Assembly (NCBI GenBank): GCA_963739985.1
Contig: CAVUCE010000008.1
Location: 390,786 to 454,785 of the forward strand
Length of the DNA stretch: 64,000 bases
From: CAVUCE01 sp963739985
GTDB lineage: Bacteria > Bacteroidota > Ignavibacteria > Ignavibacteriales > Ignavibacteriaceae
Direction: 5' to 3'
The translations under genes were made by a program, and so were the position numbers. Below the pieces are notes generated by a model. It did not search any database. It had not been told where the DNA came from and saw only the letters and a list, made by a program, of their open reading frames with translations. Below are positions 57,535-64,000 of the stretch, in pieces. Within the stretch, counting starts at the first letter, position 1; each line of letters opens with the position of its first letter.

Positions 57535-57556
57535 AAGCCCCATTAAAATGGAGCTT
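57535..57556. terminator. Terminator between the regulator and RRM genes
   Basis: A 9-bp stem with one mismatch (AAGCCCCAT / ATGGAGCTT), loop TAAA. A run of seven T follows on the minus strand and AAATTTT on the plus strand, so it can serve both convergent genes. Confidence 0.75.
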
Positions 57557-57632
57557 AAATTTTAGTTTCTAAGAAATATATTACCAGCTTCTTCTTCCGC
57601 CACCGCTGCCGCCACGATTACCGCCGCCGCCT

Positions 57633-57938
57633 CTATTTCCACCGCCGCCTACGATTACCGCCGCCTCTATTTCCACCACCACCACTTCTTCTATCAGTTT
57701 TGGGTCTGGCTTCGTTAACAACAATTTTTTTGCCCTTTACATCTTTAGTATTAAGATCATTAATGGCTTTCTGAGCTTCACTTAAACCCGGCATTTCTAC
57801 AAATCCAAAACCTTTAGATTCACCAGAGAATAAATCTCTAATTACTTTTACGCTCTTCACGGTTCCAAATTCGGAAAACAGACTTTGTAAATCATCATCT
57901 GTTACTTCTTTTGAAAGATTACCAACGAATATATTCAT
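57633..57938 (-). CDS. RRM RNA-binding protein with frameshifted Gly/Arg tail
   Basis: A small RNA-binding protein with one RRM domain (residues 1-80): RNP2 is IFVGNL and RNP1 is KGFGFVEM. Such proteins bind single-stranded RNA and often act as cold-responsive chaperones. As read, the protein is 101 residues and ends GGGNRRRRWK. Dropping one base (the t at 57650) restores a Gly/Asn/Arg repeat tail for 22 further residues, ending RRSW at a stop at 57583-57581, just before a terminator. The window therefore shows a frameshift, either a real mutation or an error in a GC-rich repeat. The gene would then span 57581-57938. Confidence 0.88.
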   Translation of the reverse strand: MNIFVGNLSKEVTDDDLQSLFSEFGTVKSVKVIRDLFSGESKGFGFVEMPGLSEAQKAINDLNTKDVKGKKIVVNEARPKTDRRSGGGGNRGGGNRRRRWK

Positions 57939-58082
57939 TTTGTTATTCCTTATTTATTAGTTTATGTTAATTTATTCAGATATCTTGATACGATATACCG
58001 TTGGAATGCAATCTTGAGGTCTATTAATCAAGCTGAATTGAAATTCATGTATTCAGCGAAAAAGCAGCAAATTTTATAATCG

Positions 58083-58265
58083 TTAGAAAGGAAAATCCGC
58101 TACTACACTAGTTAAAAAATTCTTTCGAATGTAAAAGGTATAAATTCCGCAAAGACAATTACTGTTATTACTCGAAGCATCAATAAATGCGTATACCAAT
58201 ACAACTTTACTTTTATCTATTACCATCTTATAGGTACTTGGTTGATCCGAAGAGAAAATTAACAA
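58083..58265 (-). pseudogene. Possible decayed T9SS sorting-domain remnant
   Basis: A 60-codon frame that has no ribosome site and no start context. Its translation has the landmarks of a type IX tail in the right order: PSTYKMVID (compare NPSTTIKFSI), KVVLVYAF (compare VTLKVYDVLG), then IDASS...CGIYTFYIRKNF.TS (compare FDASNLSSGIYFYKLQAGNFTS). The central 20 residues and the final lysine-rich end are lost. The DNA just upstream reads like a mutated NYPNPFN stretch. This is a weak, pattern-based call. Confidence 0.3.
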
Positions 58266-58717
58266 TTTTAAACTGATTTAAATATCGTGACTCCCCTATT
58301 TCCCTAACATGTTTATCGATGGTAAAAGAACAAATATTTACAAAAAATTCTTACACATTAAAATTAAATAATTTCAGTTTCAATTCAAGTCAAAATAACA
58401 ACCGAAATTACCTCATTTTATTAGAATCTTTACGTAAAGCTAAGCAATTTTATAGTTGAATACAAAATATATATAAGAGTGAACTATTAGCAAATGTACT
58501 TAAATAATAGTAATAAATATTTAGAATTTCATTTTCAATAGCTTTACCCAAAATTGATTTTATTATTTCAAACTATCATAAAGGAATACCTTGGTCTCTA
58601 TTTTTTATTTGGCTAAAATATAAATGACAATACTGGTTTTATGAATGTAATTCATTAATAATTAATTGAACTTTTATTATACGAATGGGAATATTCATTT
58701 ATATTAATTTAAGTCGT

Positions 58718-58757
58718 GCGAAGCAAACTGATATTAAATAAAAGCAGATTGCTTCGC
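58718..58757 (-). terminator. Long hairpin downstream of the FmdE-like gene
   Basis: Arms GCGAAGCAAACTG and CAGATTGCTTCGC pair over 13 positions with one A-A mismatch, loop 14 bases, about 35 bases after the FmdE-like stop codon. A T-tract does not follow the stem directly. Likely a terminator or an RNA-stabilising structure for the minus-strand operon. Confidence 0.6.
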
Positions 58758-58790
58758 TATCTTATTATGCTTCAAGTTCTAAACCGTAAT

Positions 58791-59393
58791 CTATTTTGCC
58801 GCACAGTCTATACAGACGTGTTTATCATTTTTTAGCCTACCATAGCTTTCAACAGTCATCTCACCGCATTCGTCACAAACAAAACCGGCAAAACTATCTG
58901 AATGTGGTTCTAGTTTGTAATCAAATACTTCAGATATATTAAGCAACTTTTCTTCCGGAGCATTTATAACATTATTGATTAATGGATCGACAACTTCTGA
59001 GGGAACATTACTTGCAGGAATTCCTTTTTCCCTATAGTTTTTAAAAAAGTCAGATTGCTTGTTCTGGAGCATTGCCTCAGCTTTTGGTGTTACACGAACT
59101 GCTTTGCCTGTTGATCTATTTACAAGCGTAATAGCCCATTTACCTTTATGTGTTTTTTTAATGTTACCTTTACCAAATGTTGTTCCCATTATTACCTGAA
59201 GTCCGTCGGCATAGCAAGTAGCGCAGTGATCTTCACCCAGATCGACAAAAGCTACAATCTGCCCATCTTTTGCTCTTTCAACACCAAGTTTATTCATTGC
59301 AGCAGCACCAACTTTTAGCCCCATTGGCATTGCAGGACATTTGTGTCCGTGAAATTTTTGTCCGAATTCTAACCAATCTTGTGGATTTATCAT
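58791..59393 (-). CDS. FmdE-family protein with C-terminal zinc ribbon
   Basis: A 200-residue protein of the FmdE (formylmethanofuran dehydrogenase subunit E, Tsu) family. The N-terminal domain has FHGHKCPAMPMG (about 13-24) and the cysteine-containing DHCATCYADGLQ, which form the family's metal/ligand site. The last 40 residues form a zinc ribbon, CDECGEMTVESYGRL then CIDCA. No signal peptide, so cytoplasmic. In non-methanogens the family is linked loosely to molybdenum or sulfur metabolism, but its activity is not known. It is the last gene of a three-gene operon, 13 bases after the porin gene. Confidence 0.82.
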   Translation of the reverse strand: MINPQDWLEFGQKFHGHKCPAMPMGLKVGAAAMNKLGVERAKDGQIVAFVDLGEDHCATCYADGLQVIMGTTFGKGNIKKTHKGKWAITLVNRSTGKAVRVTPKAEAMLQNKQSDFFKNYREKGIPASNVPSEVVDPLINNVINAPEEKLLNISEVFDYKLEPHSDSFAGFVCDECGEMTVESYGRLKNDKHVCIDCAAK

Positions 59394-59406
59394 GATATTT
59401 TACTCC

Positions 59407-60411
59407 TTAATTCTGATTAAAGAAATATTGAATTTGAAATGTTGTAAGTGAATTAGTTTTGTTTGAATTAAATTGAAATTTGTTGTCCAAGGAAATCTTT
59501 ATATCATTTCCTTTAACTAGATAAGAATACCCGATTACATACCAGGGATCATCAATTGTTGATGGATTTAAGTCGTAAAATTGTTCAACTGATATACTGA
59601 TTAAATTTTTAACGGCAAAAAGATAATCTATAAGTACATAGTAACCTGATGATTTTTGTGCTCCTAGATTTGCCTGAATATATTCAGTTTGGAATTCAAA
59701 ATTATCTACATTAAACTTTCCATCATATCCAAAACGAAAATCATTTCCGGTAAATGAAAAACTGTTCCCAAAGATTTTGCCAAATTCTAAGTCGTGTGCG
59801 GAACGGTAAGATAAACTGTAACCTAGTTCTAATTTTAATTTGGAGTTGTTTAATAAGAATAGATTCCCGCTGTTTACAAAAAGAAAATTTCGTTTACTTG
59901 AAACATTATTTGCACCGTTTCCGTTGAAGAATCCAATACTAGTAAAACCGAGTTTGTTATCACCAAATTTCAACTCCACTCCAATATCCCTTGCCATTGT
60001 TTCAGCACCGGGTACAAGCGCATTAACAAAACTAGCTCTTTCATCCAGTGATATTTTATAATCCGGTTGCTTTCTTTGCAAACTAAAATTTGGTACAAAT
60101 TGTCCTGCTGTTATTTCGATATTATTTATCTTATAATTTACGAGCACATCTTGAAGTAGAAATTGGAACTTTACCTGTTGCATAAAATTAGCTTGAACTT
60201 TATAACCCCAATTTCCATCCATTCCGGGAGTTGCGCCGTTAAGCCAGAATTTTGCTCTTCTAACCGAAAAATTAGTTTGATTCAAATAATTGTCGAAGAA
60301 ACGAAATTGTAAATAACCATTCCAATTTATTTTTTGTTGAGCAAAAGCGCTTAAATTTATGCAGACCAAAAGAATAGTTATCAGTATAATCGTGACTTTA
60401 TTTTTTCCCAT
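59407..60411 (-). CDS. Outer-membrane porin (OprP/OprO-like)
   Basis: A 334-residue outer-membrane barrel with a signal peptide (about 1-24, ending AFAQ). The beginning of the mature protein (INWNGYLQFRFFD, then FSVRRAKFWLNG) and the segment WGYKVQANFMQ...LLQDVLVNYKI match phosphate-selective porins of the O/P family. The barrel ends TTFQIQYFFNQN. The family forms anion-selective pores, so with the TauE/SafE permease it could import or release a small anion. It lies between the permease and FmdE-like genes in the same operon (gaps of 20 and 13 bases). Confidence 0.78.
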   Translation of the reverse strand: MGKNKVTIILITILLVCINLSAFAQQKINWNGYLQFRFFDNYLNQTNFSVRRAKFWLNGATPGMDGNWGYKVQANFMQQVKFQFLLQDVLVNYKINNIEITAGQFVPNFSLQRKQPDYKISLDERASFVNALVPGAETMARDIGVELKFGDNKLGFTSIGFFNGNGANNVSSKRNFLFVNSGNLFLLNNSKLKLELGYSLSYRSAHDLEFGKIFGNSFSFTGNDFRFGYDGKFNVDNFEFQTEYIQANLGAQKSSGYYVLIDYLFAVKNLISISVEQFYDLNPSTIDDPWYVIGYSYLVKGNDIKISLDNKFQFNSNKTNSLTTFQIQYFFNQN

Positions 60412-60431
60412 TTAATATTTTATATACTCCA

Positions 60432-61181
60432 TTATATTACGCCGATGATTATTTTAATTGCAATTACAAATAATACAATCGCAAAAATTTGTTTTACCTT
60501 GCTACTCTTTGCTTTATTAACAAGGAAATTGCTTCCCAGATAAGCCCCTATAATTACTGCTATTGCAAGAATAATTGTCAATGTCCAATTAAAGTGCCCC
60601 TGTGAAACATGCCCTAAAAACCCGGAGAAAGATGAAAAAGTGACTGCAAAAGCTGAAGTTGCTGCTGCTCTTTTCGTCTCATATCCCATCCACATAAGAA
60701 GCGGAGCCATTATAAAGCCGCCGCCAACTCCGAGAAGTCCGGCCATAAAGCCTGCAAATCCCCCAATTATGGCTCCTATAACTGCACGTTTTTTTAACGA
60801 CATAATTTTTTTAGGTTCAGGCATTTTCGACATGAATAACATTCTACCTGCAGCAGCAAAAACAGCGGCAGAAAATAGAATTAGGAGAACATTAACAGGC
60901 AATTTATCCGAAACAAGAGCACCAACAGGGGCAAATAAAAAAGCTGAGACTGTCATTGCTAAACCGCCTTTTACATCAACCAATTTATGTTTGAAGTACG
61001 CAATTAATGCAATTACAGTTGTTAAACCATTTAATAGAAGAGCTAAAGGAATTGCAACTTCCTTTACAGGAAAACCTGCCCATTTAATTACCGGTACATA
61101 TATAAGGGCGCCGCCTAATCCAAGCATTGAGAATAAGAAAGACGCCGCAAGAATTATTATTGAGATGATTATGTAAAGCAT
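60432..61181 (-). CDS. TauE/SafE-family sulfite/anion permease
   Basis: A 249-residue inner-membrane protein with about eight helices in two repeats. The Gly-rich starts of both halves (FSMLGLGGALIYVPVI and AGLLGVGGGFIMAPLL) are the TauE/SafE signature. Family members move sulfite, sulfoacetate or other organosulfur anions, usually outward. It is the first gene of the operon with the porin and FmdE-like genes. A perfect palindrome lies about 155 bases upstream, so the operon is probably controlled by the adjacent TetR protein. Confidence 0.87.
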   Translation of the reverse strand: MLYIIISIIILAASFLFSMLGLGGALIYVPVIKWAGFPVKEVAIPLALLLNGLTTVIALIAYFKHKLVDVKGGLAMTVSAFLFAPVGALVSDKLPVNVLLILFSAAVFAAAGRMLFMSKMPEPKKIMSLKKRAVIGAIIGGFAGFMAGLLGVGGGFIMAPLLMWMGYETKRAAATSAFAVTFSSFSGFLGHVSQGHFNWTLTIILAIAVIIGAYLGSNFLVNKAKSSKVKQIFAIVLFVIAIKIIIGVI

Positions 61182-61333
61182 TTTCTTGCCTATTAAGATT
61201 AAGTAAAGAGACTAATATTCATTTTTATTGATATCAAACTGAATGATAAATAAGCATTTACCGTCAATTGTACATTATATTTTTTATTAAATTCTGTCAT
61301 CAATAATTTTTCAAAGTTAAACACTGTTTATAT

Positions 61334-61351
61334 TAAGTAATCGCTTACTTA
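61334..61351. promoter_or_regulatory. TetR-type operator upstream of the TauE/SafE operon
   Basis: A perfect 7-bp inverted repeat TAAGTAA-TCGC-TTACTTA between the end of the tetR gene and the start of the TauE/SafE gene. A near-identical copy lies just before tetR itself. Size and symmetry fit a TetR-family operator. Confidence 0.75.
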
Positions 61352-61373
61352 CTTATGCATGAAAATTTTTTTA

Positions 61374-61970
61374 TTATTTAAGAGATTTTAACAATAACTG
61401 AAACATTCTATTACAAAAATTATCAACATTCAATCCATTCCTATTCAGTACCAACTCGATATTAAAAGTAATCGGAATTCCCATATAAAGCATCGCTACA
61501 TCATTCGGATTTAGCTGCTTATCCCAAACTCCTTCGGCCATCCCATCCTTAACAATTTTAATTATAAACTGTTTCTGCTCTGTTAATATTATGTTAAGCT
61601 TTTCTTTTAATTCTCTATCACCCGAATGCGTTGCTTCGGAAAATAATAATATTGTAATTCCTCTATTCTCTTCCAGATATTTCACATTTCTGCATAGATA
61701 ATTATATAATTTCTCTTCTGATTTTTCCGGACTTGTGACAATATTTCGTAATGACCCAACTAAGCCACTAGAAACATCATCCATAATTCCTATGATAATA
61801 TCACGCTTAGTTGCGAAATGACGGAAAATTGCCCCCTCGGTCAAACCTATCCTTTTAGCAAGTTTTCTGGTAGATAAGTTGTGAAGCCCTTCATCGGCAA
61901 TAATTTCCAGCACCGCTTTTTTAATCTGTTCCTGCCTAGTATCTGTTGTTTCTCTCGACATAAAAACCAT
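61374..61970 (-). CDS. TetR/AcrR-family transcriptional regulator
   Basis: A 198-residue regulator. The N-terminal helix-turn-helix (about 10-60) has the family pattern: QIKKAVLEIIADEGLHNLSTRKLAKRIG then EGAIFRHFATKRDII (shown in two parts). The C-terminal ligand domain (about 75-198) is helical and unassigned. It lies immediately upstream of the TauE/SafE-porin-FmdE operon, on the same strand. Two similar palindromes flank it, one 10 bases before its own start, so it most likely represses itself and the operon until it binds a ligand, perhaps the transported anion. Confidence 0.9.
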   Translation of the reverse strand: MVFMSRETTDTRQEQIKKAVLEIIADEGLHNLSTRKLAKRIGLTEGAIFRHFATKRDIIIGIMDDVSSGLVGSLRNIVTSPEKSEEKLYNYLCRNVKYLEENRGITILLFSEATHSGDRELKEKLNIILTEQKQFIIKIVKDGMAEGVWDKQLNPNDVAMLYMGIPITFNIELVLNRNGLNVDNFCNRMFQLLLKSLK

Positions 61971-61980
61971 TCATATTAAT

Positions 61981-61998
61981 TATGTAATCACTTACTTA
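61981..61998. promoter_or_regulatory. TetR-type operator at the tetR start (autoregulation)
   Basis: TATGTAA-TCAC-TTACTTA, the same element as at 61334 with one mismatch in the left arm; the match continues to the right through CTTACTTACT. It lies 10 bases before the tetR start codon, so binding would block tetR transcription or its early elongation. Confidence 0.72.
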
Positions 61999-62340
61999 CT
62001 AATATATATAAAATAATTAATATTCCAAATGCTTTAACGTATTTATGAAATACGTATCGCTTGAGTCACATTCTACTCTTTTATAAATCAACTATTCTTC
62101 CGAATTAATATCCGCTTTGAATAGATGCTCAAAAAGTCTTCTGCTTCGCTTATAATAATTTCTTTGCGTTCTTAATTTGCGGTGAGTAATAGAGCTCAAT
62201 GTTGGAAAGATAATTATTCAGTTAATATATATTCTGTTGTTCGTAAATTATTTATGCGATTTAAAATAGTTCAAAATTAACTAAACAGAAAAAACATCCT
62301 CAAAATTACTAACTCTGTCTTTGGAATCTGTACTATTTAT
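61999..62340. other. Gap without a recognised gene
   Basis: About 340 AT-rich bases between the tetR operator and the terminator of the last T9SS gene. It should contain the tetR promoter. I see no ORF with a ribosome site and no repeat. Confidence 0.6.
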
Positions 62341-62369
62341 AAACCCAATCCCTTAAAGGGATTGGGTTT
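62341..62369 (-). terminator. Terminator for the last T9SS gene
   Basis: A 12-bp perfect stem AAACCCAATCCC / GGGATTGGGTTT with a 5-base loop, followed on the minus strand by TTTATAAATA, about 15 bases after the stop codon. Confidence 0.8.
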
Positions 62370-62383
62370 GTTTAAATTGAAAA

Positions 62384-63793
62384 CTATTTGAGAAGCAGCA
62401 TTTTTTTGGTTAAAAGAATTGTTTCTGATTTCAGTCTATAAAAGTATACTCCGCTTGGTAAATTTTTTGCATTAAAAGTAATTGAATAATTTCCCGGGGA
62501 TTGCTGTTTGTCAATCAAAGTTTCAATTTCATTTCCAAGTATGTCGTAAACCTTTAATGTAGTGTGGCCGCTAACCGGCAATTGCCAGTTTATTACTGTT
62601 GATGGGTTAAAAGGGTTCGGATAATTCTGATACAGCGAGTAATCTGCTATTAATATTTCTTCATCTGAGATATTAGTCAATTTGGAATAAAATACATTTA
62701 TAGTTGAAGCAATTGTACTACTTATATTTCCAAAAGAATCGTGAAACTCAAACCATTGATCATATGCTTGCCATTTGTTTTCTAACCATCCTTCACCAAT
62801 TCCTAAAATTAATTTTCCAAACGAATCATATACATATGTCTTTCGTGATTCGTTAGTCCAATAACCATACCAGACTTCAAATAAACTTGATATCAAATTG
62901 GAATTAGAGTCATATGTATAAGTTATTTTCTGATCATTTTTCCACTGGTTTCCATCCATATTTTCATATAATTCCAAAATTAAATTTTGATTAGAATCGT
63001 AGCTAGATGAGAAACGTCTATAAAATACCCATTGGGTACCATCCCAAGTTTCCCATGTACTCAAAATTAAATTTCCATTTACATCATAAGAGCTAGTACC
63101 TCGCCAATAATTTACAAGTTGATCATTGTCTCGTATTTCCCTTAGTTCAGAAATTTTATTTCCATTAAAATCGTAGGTATATGTTTCCCTTTCATTTATT
63201 ATCCATTGCTCATCCTTCCATCGTTCTTCTATTTGCGAGGTTCTATTACCATTAAAATTATATGTATATGAATAAAGTGTCGAATTAACCAAATCACTTC
63301 CATTCCAAGATTCATATAATTCCAATATCAAATTGTTATTAGTATCATAGGAAAAAGTTTTCCTTAAGGAGTTCACAAATTGATTGCCATTCCAATTTTT
63401 TTGTATTTCAAAACTCATATTTCCCATTAAATCATATGAGTATGTGTGCTCCCAGAATGGAATCCATTCAGTATTATTCCAATAATCTAAGTTATATGAA
63501 GTCCGTTTTACTTTTTTATTATATGTGTAGGTCATTTTTGATCTTCCACCATCTGCAAGCGTACCAATCATATAATCTACAACTGTTGTATCATCTGAAG
63601 TTTTATTCTGAATCGTTATTGGAGACCCATTTCTAGAAAATCTACTATTTAAAGTTTCATCTCTAGTAACTGAGATAGAACTTTTATTATTATGCCCGTA
63701 ATTGTTATCAATCATTTGAACTTGAGGATAATATTTTGAAGAAAGAAGTGAGCAGATCAAGAATAAAAAAACGAAAAAATTATTAGATTTCAT
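62384..63793 (-). CDS. T9SS-exported protein with YD-like aromatic repeats
   Basis: A 469-residue secreted protein with a signal peptide (about 1-23, ending YYPQ). Residues 80-365 are about eight to nine imperfect repeats of some 32 residues with the theme Y-T/S-YD-x-NGN-LI-EL-E-WNG-QWV-N. They resemble the YD/RHS-type repeats of cell-surface proteins but without the long RHS shell. The type IX sorting domain forms the last 80 residues (NYPNPFNPSTVINW ... KKMLLLK). It likely has a binding or adhesive role on the cell surface. The gene stands alone, with its own terminator, and the 200 bases upstream to the window end should hold its promoter. Confidence 0.83.
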   Translation of the reverse strand: MKSNNFFVFLFLICSLLSSKYYPQVQMIDNNYGHNNKSSISVTRDETLNSRFSRNGSPITIQNKTSDDTTVVDYMIGTLADGGRSKMTYTYNKKVKRTSYNLDYWNNTEWIPFWEHTYSYDLMGNMSFEIQKNWNGNQFVNSLRKTFSYDTNNNLILELYESWNGSDLVNSTLYSYTYNFNGNRTSQIEERWKDEQWIINERETYTYDFNGNKISELREIRDNDQLVNYWRGTSSYDVNGNLILSTWETWDGTQWVFYRRFSSSYDSNQNLILELYENMDGNQWKNDQKITYTYDSNSNLISSLFEVWYGYWTNESRKTYVYDSFGKLILGIGEGWLENKWQAYDQWFEFHDSFGNISSTIASTINVFYSKLTNISDEEILIADYSLYQNYPNPFNPSTVINWQLPVSGHTTLKVYDILGNEIETLIDKQQSPGNYSITFNAKNLPSGVYFYRLKSETILLTKKMLLLK

Positions 63794-64000
63794 ATTTATC
63801 TCTCAATTAATATTTACTAAATTTTTCATTATTTATTTACATTCCTAAATGGTCAGTCATCAAAACACACTTACTTTTACTTTTTATCAAAACACCTGCA
63901 TAGGGTTTTGATTTATGTTTGATATCAACTTGATACCGTACTTTTTAGTTTCCTAATAATCAGAAGCCTACATTAAATGATAATGTCTATACAGGTTAGA

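Larger units (their letters stand above)
57939..58790. other. 850-base gap with no intact gene
   Basis: An AT-rich gap between the RRM gene start and the end of the FmdE-like gene. It contains a possible relic of a T9SS sorting domain (58083-58265) and a long hairpin (58718-58757). The right part near 57939 should hold the RRM promoter. I see nothing else. Confidence 0.6.

Noticed and set aside
57601..57680. Short GC-rich repeats that could look like a CRISPR or tandem repeat array.
   Set aside because: They encode the Gly/Asn/Arg tail of the RRM protein and have no spacer pattern.
60640..61176. A 178-codon plus-strand frame opposite the TauE/SafE gene.
   Set aside because: It is antisense to a clear membrane-protein gene, has no ribosome site and its translation has no recognisable domain.

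Overview
The window looks like chromosomal DNA of an Ignavibacteriales-type bacterium (Bacteroidota/Chlorobi/Ignavibacteriota group). The DNA is AT-rich throughout. Eight predicted exported proteins end in a type IX secretion (T9SS) sorting domain or a close relative, most with the motif NYPNPFNPST. There is also a PorV/PorQ-like protein, a TonB-dependent receptor with a carboxypeptidase-regulatory N-domain, and a propeller-type sensor kinase. I saw no tRNA, rRNA, insertion sequence, prophage or CRISPR array.

Layout. 1-4.7 kb: end of a sugar-porter MFS gene, an exported S9 peptidase, an exported C1-type cysteine peptidase and two small genes. 4.7-24 kb, mostly minus strand: three large T9SS cargo proteins (BNR-repeat, FN3/regulatory-like, and a triple-propeller protein) among housekeeping genes: a Leu/Glu/Phe/Val dehydrogenase, a Nudix CoA pyrophosphatase-like protein, an MFS exporter, a cupin, an M28 peptidase, a thioredoxin-like lipoprotein and a ferritin-VIT iron transporter.

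24.5-57.5 kb is the most interesting part: two divergent operons plus a sensor pair that together look like a glycan-use locus. The minus-strand arm (40.2 to 24.5 kb) encodes cell-envelope parts: a T9SS propeller protein, a TonB-dependent receptor without SusD, a FlgD/T9SS-tail protein, a PorV-like protein, two outer-membrane proteins, three tandem GHL10 (DUF187) glycosidase-like proteins and a NagX/HGSNAT-like membrane acyltransferase. The plus-strand arm (40.4 to 52.8 kb) encodes cytoplasmic parts: an ion-transporter-superfamily permease, a hydantoinase/oxoprolinase-like ATPase, NanE, a phosphohexomutase, a HAD phosphatase/mutase, a GH38-like protein that lacks its nucleophile, and a GH94 phosphorylase. 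A near-perfect palindrome lies between the arms. A two-component pair (Reg_prop histidine kinase plus NarL-type regulator) follows, with a divergent SGNH hydrolase gene in between. I infer a route for an amino-sugar glycan: cleavage outside the cell, phosphorolysis inside, and phosphosugar conversion by mutase and NanE. The substrate is not established.

57.5-64 kb: an RRM protein whose Gly/Arg tail is frameshifted, an 850-base gap with a probable relic of a T9SS tail, a TauE/SafE-porin-FmdE operon next to a TetR gene with two matching operator-like palindromes, and a final T9SS repeat protein.
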